Below are positions 7,653 to 14,129 of a stretch of 16,353 nt of DNA, piece by piece. The notes under the pieces were generated by a model. It had not been told where the DNA came from. It saw only the letters and a list, made by a program, of their open reading frames with translations, and made no database searches. The number at the start of each line of letters is the position of its first letter. The stretch's first letter is position 1. The position numbers were made by a program, and so were the translations under genes. This stretch comes from Desulfotomaculaceae bacterium (GTDB lineage: Bacteria; Bacillota; Desulfotomaculia; Desulfotomaculales; Pelotomaculaceae), in NCBI GenBank assembly GCA_028704035.1, contig JAQVLS010000010.1, positions 1 to 16,353 on the forward strand, read 5' to 3'.

Positions 7653-7681
7653 TTGACACATGTTACCTTTTATGGTACAGC
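7653..7681 (+). promoter_or_regulatory. possible promoter upstream of the cobalamin riboswitch
   Basis: A perfect TTGACA (7653-7658) is followed after 17 bases by a weak -10, TACAGC (7676-7681). Transcription would start about 15-20 bases before the first riboswitch stem, which is a sensible position. The -10 is poor, so the call is tentative. Confidence 0.35.
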
Positions 7682-7702
7682 TAAAAAAGCCTAATAAAAA
7701 AA

Positions 7703-7846
7703 GGATAAGCAGGGAAGCCGGTTAAATGCCGGCGCGGTCCCGCCACTGTATGAGGGAGCACCTTTGCAGCATGCCACTGGTTAAATCCGGGAAGGCGCAA
7801 AGTGAGCGATGAACTTGAGCCAGGATATCTGCTGTTCTTGTTATCC
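7703..7846 (+). ncRNA. cobalamin (adenosylcobalamin-type) riboswitch aptamer
   Basis: The conserved core is plain: GGGAAGCCGGTTAAATGCCG, then GCGCGGTCCCGCCACTGTA (about 7733-7751), then GCCACTGG, GGGAAGGCG, and the B12 box AGCCAGGATATCTGC (around 7818-7832). The P1 stem can be drawn between GGATAAGCAG (7703-7712) and CTGC...TTATCC (7829-7846). Such riboswitches bind coenzyme B12 and switch off B12 synthesis or cobalt/B12 uptake genes. The element is followed by an intrinsic terminator. Its original first target appears to be a ruined transporter gene (8143-8379). The intact downstream genes on the same strand are the beta-propeller protein and cobO. Confidence 0.95.
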
Positions 7847-7890
7847 GCCATTACCCACGACAGATGGGAAGGAAAATGGTTAAGGCAACG

Positions 7891-7920
7891 ACTTCCGCAT
7901 CAAACGTGCGGGGGTTTTTT
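7891..7920 (+). terminator. intrinsic terminator of the B12 riboswitch
   Basis: ACTTCCGCA (7891-7899) pairs with TGCGGGGGT (7907-7915) over a seven-base loop, including two G-U pairs, and runs into six T residues (7915-7920). Its position 45 bases after the aptamer fits the expression platform of a transcription-terminating B12 riboswitch. Confidence 0.8.
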
Positions 7921-7927
7921 ATTACAA

Positions 7928-8152
7928 GTGCAGCCAACGGTTCAGCCGGCACAGACTTCACAGCCGGAGCCGGTTGCCCAGCCTGTGACTGTTATCCGGC
8001 CGGCGCCGATTGTGCCGTTGACAGTAAAGGAAGGCAGGAAATTGCTGCGTTCCTGTCTAAATACTAAAGAAACCGGCGCGGTGCATACTGCCCTGGAGCA
8101 GGCGCTGCCTGCCCTGCTGATTTCACAGGGCGGAGCGGCGTCGTGCGCCTGA
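7928..8152 (+). other. Pro/Gln-rich open frame after the riboswitch, probably gene debris
   Basis: A GTG at 7928 opens a 74-residue frame ending just inside the transporter ATPase remnant. The first half is a Pro/Gln/Val-rich stretch (repeats like QPAQTSQPEPVAQP) and the second half is VKEGRKLL...ALEQALPALLISQ. There is no ribosome site, since the terminator lies directly upstream, and I recognise no family. It may be the displaced end of the gene originally controlled by the riboswitch, or a linker of a lost protein. A real small protein cannot be excluded. Confidence 0.25.
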
Positions 8153-8379
8153 AAAACCTGTGGTTCACCTACCCGGGCGGTTAGGGAGTTTTAAAAGGCG
8201 TCAGCCTGGATAGCAGAGAAGGAGAATTTGTCGCCGTCCTGGGTGAAACGGCGGGCAAATCGATGATGCTCAGGTAGCTAACCGGCCCCTTTTTTTCCGA
8301 CATCCCGGCCGAAGACCTCGACGGTGCCCCGGTCCGGCCTGAGCGGTTCAAGGAGATCAGGAAATCGCGGATTCATTAA
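8143..8379 (+). pseudogene. degenerate cobalt-transporter-like ABC ATPase (CbiO-type) fragment
   Basis: A GTG at 8143 opens a frame beginning VRLKNLWFTYPGG, a stop (TAG 8182-8184), then GVLKGVSLDSREGEFVAVLG. This is the first strand and A-loop region of an ECF/CbiO-type ATPase. The Walker A that follows is damaged: GETAGKSMM instead of GxxGxGKST, one residue short. A second TAG comes at 8275-8277, and the frame ends at 8379, far short of the ~270 residues of a CbiO. The gene is clearly dead. Its place after the cobalamin riboswitch suggests it belonged to a cobalt-uptake operon (cbiMNQO). That assignment rests on context and the FTYPGG...LKGVSL pattern typical of energy-coupling ATPases. Confidence 0.75.
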
Positions 8380-8427
8380 AAAATGGATGTCCGGTACCTG
8401 GAAAACATATGAAGGGGGCAAAGCCAC

Positions 8428-9720
8428 TTGAAGACGAGAAAAATGCTGTTGTTCTTAATGTCCGCGCTGTTCCTCTGCGCCCTGACGGGGGTTGCCGCCG
8501 CTGAGCGGCCGGATGCGGCCATATCTTCTCCAGCTGTGGAATGGTCTTATGTTTTTGGCCGGGGAGAAGGCCATTTTGTGGAGCAAACGAAAGACGGCGG
8601 CCTGATTTTAACCGGCTGGATTGATTCAGGCGAGGCCAACAGCGATGTTTTTCTCGCCAAATACGACGGCGGTGGTAGCAATCTCTGGCTGCAGACTTTC
8701 AGCGGCAACGGTTTCAATGACAGCCACTGCGTCAGGGAGGTTCGCGGCGGCGGTTACATTGTTGCCGCTGAAACCAAGTCAAAGGACGCTGATGACCATG
8801 ACATATATGTGGTGCGCACTGACGGGAAAGGAGCGCTGCTGTGGGAAAAAGTATTCGGCGGGCCGCGTTGTGACTATGCCTGGTCCGTTCAGCAGACGAA
8901 AGACGGCGGCTTCATCATGGCCGGGGGGACAGAGTCCTTTGGCGCGGGCATATACGACGTTTACTTGGTTAAGCTGGACTCCTCCGGGGATCTGATTTGG
9001 GAAAAAACTTACGGCGGGGCGGTTTCCGACTGCGGCTATTCCCTGCTGCAACTGGCTGACGGGGGCTTCCTTATCGCCGGCAACACGGAGTCCTTCGGCG
9101 CGGGCAACACCGACGTTTATCTATTGCGGATAGACGCCGGGGGAGAGATGATCTGGCAGAAAACTTACGGCGGCAGCGGCTCGGATTACGGCTGGGCTCT
9201 GGCAGCGGCACCCGACGGCGGGGGATATATAATTGCCGGGGAGAAGGAAATGGCTGGAGAGCAGGGCGCCATTTTCACTACTTACCTCTTGCAGGTGGAC
9301 CCCGACGGCAGCCTGCTCTGGGAAAATACATACGGAAACGGCCGCGCCGGCTCGTTTTACGGCGCCTGCCGGGTGGGAGACGGCTATGTCCTGACGGGCA
9401 AAATAGAGTCCGCCGGCGGCTACGACCTGTATGTGGTCAAAACTGCCGGGGACGGCAGCCTCATCTGGGAGAAAACGATTGATGGCGACGGCGCGGGCTG
9501 CGGCTATGCCGTTGCGCAGGTGCGCGGCGGGGGCCTGGTCGTGGCCGGGAAAAAAGGCATAGAAAAAAGTGCCGGCAGCGAAATATTAATGTTGAAATTG
9601 GCTGGAGGAGGCTGGACGAGCAGGGCTTATACGTGGTCAGTCGGCCTTGCTGTGGGAGTGTTCGCTTTGGTCCTGATTGTTTTCCGGGTTTTTTCAAGCC
9701 GGAATGACGCAAAATCATAA
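8428..9720 (+). CDS. exported seven-bladed beta-propeller protein with C-terminal membrane anchor
   Basis: 430 residues starting at a TTG (8428) with AGGGGGC 9-14 bases upstream. A signal peptide (MKTRKMLLFLMSALFLCALT, cleavage near VAAAE) is followed by seven repeats of 46-55 residues. Most repeats begin W-E-K-T-(Y/F)-G-G and contain a central DGGF(I/L)(I/M)AG strand and DVYLVK(L/I)D. Starts are near residues 31, 80, 132, 184, 236, 291 and 340, so a single closed seven-bladed propeller is likely. A transmembrane helix at about 396-418 (YTWSVGLAVGVFALVLIVF) is followed by a short basic tail (SSRNDAKS), which fixes the protein with the propeller outside. The best-matching repeats (3 and 4) look recently duplicated. 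The function is unknown. Its place between a B12 riboswitch and cobO hints at a link to cobalamin or metal metabolism, but no ligand residues can be named. Confidence 0.8.
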   Translation: MKTRKMLLFLMSALFLCALTGVAAAERPDAAISSPAVEWSYVFGRGEGHFVEQTKDGGLILTGWIDSGEANSDVFLAKYDGGGSNLWLQTFSGNGFNDSHCVREVRGGGYIVAAETKSKDADDHDIYVVRTDGKGALLWEKVFGGPRCDYAWSVQQTKDGGFIMAGGTESFGAGIYDVYLVKLDSSGDLIWEKTYGGAVSDCGYSLLQLADGGFLIAGNTESFGAGNTDVYLLRIDAGGEMIWQKTYGGSGSDYGWALAAAPDGGGYIIAGEKEMAGEQGAIFTTYLLQVDPDGSLLWENTYGNGRAGSFYGACRVGDGYVLTGKIESAGGYDLYVVKTAGDGSLIWEKTIDGDGAGCGYAVAQVRGGGLVVAGKKGIEKSAGSEILMLKLAGGGWTSRAYTWSVGLAVGVFALVLIVFRVFSSRNDAKS

Positions 9721-9749
9721 GGTACAAAAAAAATAAGGGGGGTAATGAA

Positions 9750-10289
9750 TTGAACGAGGATACTATTGGGAAAGGTTATGTCCAGGTTTACACCGGAAAC
9801 TGCAAGGGCAAGACCACGGCGGCACTGGGCCTGGCCTTCCGGGCCATGGGGCGGGGCCTGAAAACCTACGTGGGCCAGTTTATGAAAGGACAGAAATACG
9901 CCGAGCTGAAATCAGCAGAAATGTGCCGGCCATACATTACCATCGAGCAGTACGGCAAGGACACGCTGATCCACGTCAAAAACCCGCCGGAGGCCGAAGA
10001 TGTACAGATGGCCCGGGAAGGCCTGACTAAAGCAAAAAACGCTATGCTTTCCGGCACATACGGCATCGTTGTCTTTGATGAAATCAACACCGCCCATTTC
10101 TTTCACCTGATTACCACCGAAGAAATGCTGGAAGTGATCAGGTCCAAGCCGGCCGGCGTGGAAGTGATTTTCACCGGCCGGTATGCGCCGCCGGAGATCA
10201 TTGAGGCGGCGGATCTGGTGACCGAGATGACGGAAGTGAAGCATTATTATGAAAAAGGTGTGCCGGCCCGGGACGGCATCGAGCGGTAA
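9750..10289 (+). CDS. cobO: corrinoid (cob(I)yrinic acid a,c-diamide) adenosyltransferase
   Basis: A 179-residue cytosolic enzyme of the CobO/CobP/BtuR family. It transfers the adenosyl group of ATP to the cobalt of reduced corrinoids, making coenzyme B12 forms. The P-loop is VYTGNCKGKTTAALGLAFRA (GNCKGKTT at residues 16-23; the family norm is GxGKGKTT, so Cys replaces Gly at position 18). The Walker-B-like segment IVVFDEIN is at ~106-113 (Asp110, Glu111). VIFTGRYAPPEIIEAADLVTEM matches the family's C-terminal part. The TTG start at 9750 follows AAGGGGGG by seven bases; 28 bases separate it from the propeller gene, consistent with one transcript. The C-terminus ends DGIER, a few residues shorter than some relatives. 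With the B12 riboswitch upstream, feedback control by the product is likely, through the intervening ~2 kb. Confidence 0.93.
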   Translation: MNEDTIGKGYVQVYTGNCKGKTTAALGLAFRAMGRGLKTYVGQFMKGQKYAELKSAEMCRPYITIEQYGKDTLIHVKNPPEAEDVQMAREGLTKAKNAMLSGTYGIVVFDEINTAHFFHLITTEEMLEVIRSKPAGVEVIFTGRYAPPEIIEAADLVTEMTEVKHYYEKGVPARDGIER

Positions 10290-10473
10290 AGTAAACTATT
10301 ATTCAATATTGTTCTGGGGCTCCCTGGCCAAACGGGGCGCGGATCTAATCTGCGCGCCTGCCGCCTGGAACGACAGCAAGCGCCCGGAAAGATTAATACG
10401 GGCGGAGGCGGCGGCAGCGGCAGAAGGCAACGAAGTACATATTCTGCGCCTGAACCCGCTGGATGTCAGGTAA
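10290..10473 (+). pseudogene. gene remnant of uncertain family (perhaps flavin reductase-like)
   Basis: After cobO a frame encodes SILFWGSLAKRGADLICAPA followed by NDSKRPERLIRAEAAAAAEGNEVHILRLNPLDVR-type sequence (about 10300-10473). It has no start of its own. The last ~30 residues resemble the helix and strand of NADPH-dependent FMN reductases ('...LLEAALEAAEEAGAEVELIRLNDLDI'), but the pattern stops where the next conserved part should follow. The resemblance is weak and from memory. I would call it debris of a gene that once followed cobO. Confidence 0.25.
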
Positions 10474-10503
10474 AAGAAGTTTATGGAAAACATCGACTAT
10501 GAG

Positions 10504-11034
10504 CTATTTTAAAAGGCCCTTGACCATCAGATCCGCCATCAACATAACCTCGGCCTCAAAGCAGTTATAGGTATGTATGCTTTTTTTATAATCACCGTTA
10601 ATTATTTCTGAAGCCATTTGTATGGCCAAATTCAGATGTCTGTAGAGCATCGTTCTCCATACATCATATTGCCAGTATGGACTTGCGGTGGACAGGAGGG
10701 CCGACAGCTCATCGGCGTTCGCAAACAGTCTCTTATTTGTTTTTTTAGCCTCTGCGGTGTCATTGGCCATTGAAGCCCGCACAAGAGCGACGGCGAGACT
10801 TAAATGCTCAGTCAGCAGTTCCCTGAAAGAAAATGCAAATTGCCAGCCAAAAAAGCAGATTAAAAAATCAGAAAAATCGACGGGGTTCCTCAGCAGCCTC
10901 TGCACTACCGCTTCCTCATCCGGATTGTGAAAAATAGTCGCAGCAAAAGCCGCTCTGGTCCATTCACTATGCTGCATCCATAGCATGCGCACACGGTTGA
11001 CAATGCCTAAATAAGATCGATCTAAATGATTCAT
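10504..11034 (-). CDS. hypothetical helical protein, family often mislabelled acetylglutamate kinase
   Basis: A 176-residue all-alpha soluble protein. The ATG at 11034 is preceded by AGGGAGA five bases upstream. Key patterns are VNRVRMLWMQHSEWTRAAFA near the N-terminus, LLRNPVDFSDFL (~residues 48-59), LLTEHLSLAVALVRA (~73-87), NADELSALLSTASPYW (~107-122), WRTMLYRHLNLA (~126-137) and EAEVMLMADLMVKGL at the end. I recall very similar short proteins in Clostridium and relatives, with conserved W/H residues. They are sometimes wrongly annotated as acetylglutamate kinase, a fold this protein clearly does not have. The conserved histidines in EH and YRH positions could bind metal or heme, but that is speculation. 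It is transcribed toward cobO and stands alone. Confidence 0.75.
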   Translation of the reverse strand: MNHLDRSYLGIVNRVRMLWMQHSEWTRAAFAATIFHNPDEEAVVQRLLRNPVDFSDFLICFFGWQFAFSFRELLTEHLSLAVALVRASMANDTAEAKKTNKRLFANADELSALLSTASPYWQYDVWRTMLYRHLNLAIQMASEIINGDYKKSIHTYNCFEAEVMLMADLMVKGLLK

Positions 11035-11260
11035 GTCGCTCTCCCTGCATTTTTGCTTTTATAGTATGAAAAGGAATATTAGAATGTGATTGGGGAGGCG
11101 CGATTCTATCTCTTGTATCACGTTCAGCGTCTTATGCAGCCAGATACGCCGGCCTATATATAAGAAGACGGCCTGTTATGGGCATTTTGGCCGTTTAGAT
11201 CCTGATTTCTGCTGGGAGAAGACCGATAAAGCCGAAATTTTACGCAAATCTGTGTAGGTT

Positions 11261-11277
11261 GACAAGGGACCTGTCTC
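11261..11277. repeat. short REP-like repeat touching the TetR gene stop
   Basis: GACAAGGGACCTGTCTC abuts the stop codon of the minus-strand TetR gene. It shares the GGGAC...GTC core with the repeats at 3711, 5490 and 15892. The rest of the 243-base gap 11035-11277 shows no gene that I can recognise. Confidence 0.45.
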
Positions 11278-11838
11278 TTACAGCACAAGCGTGGTCAGTC
11301 TGATAATCGTTTCCGCCATGAAGCGCGGCGATTTATTCATATCGTCATTGAGCCATTTTTGGATCGCCCCAATACAACCTGTGAGGGTAAAGGCGTAAAT
11401 ATACTCGGCGTCCTCTTTGGAGATTGTGCCACCCCTGGTAAGGTCGCTGATGATTTTTTCATATACGAGCATAAGCACACGTTTTTGAAAATTCAAGTCT
11501 CCGCGCTCGCTGAGCAGGAGTTTACAAAGTCGTGCGTTTTCCTGGATGCATTCAAATATTTGCTCGACCATGTCAACCGGAACAATAGGCAAGTCATTCT
11601 GAGTAAAGGCGGAAAGATGCATTTCTATATTTTCAAACAACTGATTTTGTATTTTTTCGATTAAGTCATATTGGTCGTTATAATGTGCATAAAAGGTCGA
11701 GCGGTTGATGTCGGCATCTTCGCAGATTTCTTTAATGGAAATTTGCGAGATGTCTTTTTTTTCGAGCAGATTGATGAAGCTCTCCCTGAGCACCATCTTT
11801 GTATATTTGATTCTTCTATCAACTTTTTTGCTTCCCAT
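11278..11838 (-). CDS. TetR/AcrR family transcriptional regulator
   Basis: 186 residues from the ATG at 11838 (GGGG six bases upstream); a GTG at 11850 would add four residues. The N-terminal helix-turn-helix domain (residues ~8-55) is classical: KYTKMVLRESFINLLEKKDI, ISIKEICEDADINRSTFYAHY. The second, ligand-binding half is helical and resembles the TetR C-terminal domain of Firmicute regulators (DiHydroxyacetone-kinase-regulator-like), ending FMAETIIRLTTLVL. The gene is divergent from the MMPL exporter gene with a 197-base intergenic space carrying palindromes, so it most likely represses that exporter operon and itself. Inducer unknown. Codon use and the AT-rich surroundings are similar to the neighbouring exporter genes. 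Confidence 0.9.
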   Translation of the reverse strand: MGSKKVDRRIKYTKMVLRESFINLLEKKDISQISIKEICEDADINRSTFYAHYNDQYDLIEKIQNQLFENIEMHLSAFTQNDLPIVPVDMVEQIFECIQENARLCKLLLSERGDLNFQKRVLMLVYEKIISDLTRGGTISKEDAEYIYAFTLTGCIGAIQKWLNDDMNKSPRFMAETIIRLTTLVL

Positions 11839-11901
11839 TGTGTTCCCCACAGTTTTTTAGAATATGTTAGTTATCATACATTATACTCAGTGTTTGTTTA
11901 A

Positions 11902-11931
11902 TATCAATCATATGATAAAAATCTGATTGAT
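11902..11931. promoter_or_regulatory. candidate TetR operator palindromes
   Basis: TATCAATCATATGATA (11902-11917) is a palindrome of TATCA-N6-TGATA and contains the perfect 10-base palindrome ATCATATGAT. In addition, ATCAATC (11903-11909) is repeated inverted as GATTGAT (11925-11931). The cluster lies just upstream of the exporter promoter and between the divergent genes, where a TetR repressor would bind. Confidence 0.5.
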
Positions 11932-11958
11932 GACTTCACAGCACAGTATTATTATAAT
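11928..11958 (+). promoter_or_regulatory. promoter of the MMPL exporter operon
   Basis: A perfect TATAAT at 11953-11958 lies 78 bases before the MMPL start. The -35 is weak: TTGATG starting at 11927 would give a 20-base spacer. The -35 region overlaps the right arm of the candidate operator, fitting repression by TetR. Confidence 0.5.
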
Positions 11959-12035
11959 GCAATTGTGGCTGTTTAACAACACCGTGTTTAATAAAAAGGG
12001 CGCTGCGCATGGTTTAAGGGGGGACTTTCCATCCC

Positions 12036-14093
12036 ATGAAAAGGTTTTCGCAACTTATAACAAAACACAAAGGAATCGTGCTTACCATATTCCTGGTGCT
12101 GGCAGCGGTAAGCATGCTGCCGGCTGTTTTTGTTCCAGTCAACTATGACATGGTGGATTATCTGCCAAAAGACGCCCATTCCACCACAGCCATTTCGATC
12201 ATCAAGAAAGAATTCTTGGGAGATACACCCAACGCAAGAGTGATGGTTACAAACGTCACCGTACAGGAGGCCCTTGCGTATAAAGAAAAATTGTCCGCTA
12301 TTGACGGCGTTACTGCGGTAAAATGGCTGGATGATGTCCTCGGCAAGGATGTACTGATGGCCACGCCCCTTGAGTTTTTGGACGTTTCCGTGACAAAAAA
12401 ATACTATAAAGATGGTCATGCCTTGCTCGGCGTATCCATTGAAAGCGGCAAGGAATCTCCGGCAGTAAATGCGATCTACGGCCTGATTGGAGAGAATGAC
12501 GCCGTGGCGGGTGACGCCGTTAATACTGCCGTTACGCAGGGCATGGCAGTATCCGAGGTCTTAAACGCAATGGCTATCCTGCTCCCGGTGATCCTGATCA
12601 TCCTCATCCTTGCCACTACATCGTGGATAGAGCCGTTGTTATTCCTATTTACCATCGGTATCGCTGTGATCATTAACATGGGGACTTCTGCTTTATTTGG
12701 TGAAATATCCTTTATCACACAAACCGTCAGCCCAATTTTACAGCTTGCCGTTTCTCTGGATTACACCATTTTCCTGCTGCACAGCTTTAATAAATACCGG
12801 GCGTTCAGCGAACCGCGTGAGGCTATGCAGCTTGCTATGAAGCGGGCAATGCCAACGGTAGCAGCAAGCGCCGCTACGACGGTGATTGGTTTTTCGGCCT
12901 TGCTGTTTATGCGCTTTGGTATCGGATCGGATCTGGGTATTCAGCTGGTCAAGGGTGTGGTTCTGAGTTTTCTGTCCGTGATGATTTTCCTGCCCGCCTT
13001 AACCCTTACCGGCTACAGGCTTATTGATAAAACAAGGCACAAAAACATTGTGCCCGGCTGCCATAAAGTTGGGAAAGGGCTGATGAGGATCGGAATACCA
13101 ATGCTGATATTGGCGCTGATCGTGATCATACCGTGCTTTCTGGCCCAGTCAAATACCGGCTTTATGTACGGCATGGGCGGCGTAGCGGAAAGCTCCCGGG
13201 CCGGGAAAAACACGGCGTTGATTGAAACAGCCTTTGGCCGGGAAAATCCGCTGGCGCTTTTGGCGCCAAAAGAAACCCCGGGCAAGGAGGCCGCGCTTTG
13301 TGATGAGCTTTCCTCCATTCCTCATGTAACTGACGTGGTTTCCTTTGTAACGGCGGTGGGCGCTGAGATCCCGCCGCAATATATTCCCCAGGAAGTGCTG
13401 GATCAATTTTATTCCGGGCATTACGCGCGGATCATCCTGTACACCGATTCCCCTGAGGAGGGAGAACAGACCTTTGCTACCGTGCAAACGGTACTGGATA
13501 CCGCCGGGCGGCATTACGACACCTATTATCTGGCCGGGCCAAGCGCAACGTTATTTGATATGAAAGGCATGGTGGAGGCGGACATAAGGATTGTCAACCT
13601 GGTGGCCATTGTCGGCATTTTTATCGTGATCCTGTTGACGTTCCGCTCGCTTACCCTGCCGATATTCCTGGTGTTTACCATTGAAACGGCGATATGGATC
13701 AACCTTTCCTTTGCGTATTTTACTAATAATACATTGAGCTTTATCGGCTATCTGATCATCAGTACGGTGCAGCTCGGCGCCACGGTGGACTATGCTATCC
13801 TGCTGGCCAACCACTATATGACCGACAGAAAAAGCCTGCCAAAAAAGGAAGCGATGCAAAAAACCCTCTCCGGCAACCTGACGGCCATTCTCATTTCAGC
13901 CGGCATCCTTGCCTCAGCAGGGTTTATCCTGGCGGCCACGTCCGGCAATCCCATCGTCTCGGAGTTGGGCACACTGCTGGGCCGGGGGACGGTCTTATCC
14001 TTTGTCATGGTAGTCAGCGTATTGCCCGCGCTGCTGATTGTTTTTGATCGGGTGATTGAAAAAACAACGTTTAAAAACGGCTTCCATAGATAA
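12036..14093 (+). CDS. MMPL/RND-superfamily exporter
   Basis: A 685-residue membrane protein, probably using the proton gradient to export a lipid-like or toxic compound. The layout is two repeats. Each has one transmembrane helix (residues ~12-31 and ~352-370), an outside domain, and a five-helix bundle (~175-320 and ~510-670), for a total of about 12 helices. The characteristic acidic residues of the helix-4 motifs are present: VSLDYTIFLLHSFNKYR (Asp242) and ATVDYAILLANHYM (Asp585). The ATG at 12036 follows AAGGGGGG by about 12 bases. It is shorter than mycobacterial MmpL proteins and like the Firmicute YdfJ-type group. The heptad-repeat protein gene follows 36 bases later and must be co-transcribed. 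Regulation is probably by the divergent TetR protein. Confidence 0.9.
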   Translation: MKRFSQLITKHKGIVLTIFLVLAAVSMLPAVFVPVNYDMVDYLPKDAHSTTAISIIKKEFLGDTPNARVMVTNVTVQEALAYKEKLSAIDGVTAVKWLDDVLGKDVLMATPLEFLDVSVTKKYYKDGHALLGVSIESGKESPAVNAIYGLIGENDAVAGDAVNTAVTQGMAVSEVLNAMAILLPVILIILILATTSWIEPLLFLFTIGIAVIINMGTSALFGEISFITQTVSPILQLAVSLDYTIFLLHSFNKYRAFSEPREAMQLAMKRAMPTVAASAATTVIGFSALLFMRFGIGSDLGIQLVKGVVLSFLSVMIFLPALTLTGYRLIDKTRHKNIVPGCHKVGKGLMRIGIPMLILALIVIIPCFLAQSNTGFMYGMGGVAESSRAGKNTALIETAFGRENPLALLAPKETPGKEAALCDELSSIPHVTDVVSFVTAVGAEIPPQYIPQEVLDQFYSGHYARIILYTDSPEEGEQTFATVQTVLDTAGRHYDTYYLAGPSATLFDMKGMVEADIRIVNLVAIVGIFIVILLTFRSLTLPIFLVFTIETAIWINLSFAYFTNNTLSFIGYLIISTVQLGATVDYAILLANHYMTDRKSLPKKEAMQKTLSGNLTAILISAGILASAGFILAATSGNPIVSELGTLLGRGTVLSFVMVVSVLPALLIVFDRVIEKTTFKNGFHR

Positions 14094-14129
14094 TAAAAGA
14101 TGATTCCATATTGAAGAGGAGTGTTGGAA

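Noticed and set aside
7802..8152. 116-residue protein starting inside the riboswitch
   Set aside because: Its first 40 codons lie in the aptamer and terminator, so that start is not credible; only the part after 7928 is listed, at low confidence.
8182..8277. TAG codons in the CbiO-like fragment as pyrrolysine or suppressed stops
   Set aside because: The Walker A is also damaged and the gene is truncated, so ordinary decay explains the stops.
11035..11277. Transposase remnant between the two minus-strand genes
   Set aside because: Translations of this gap give short pieces with stops and no recognisable family motif.
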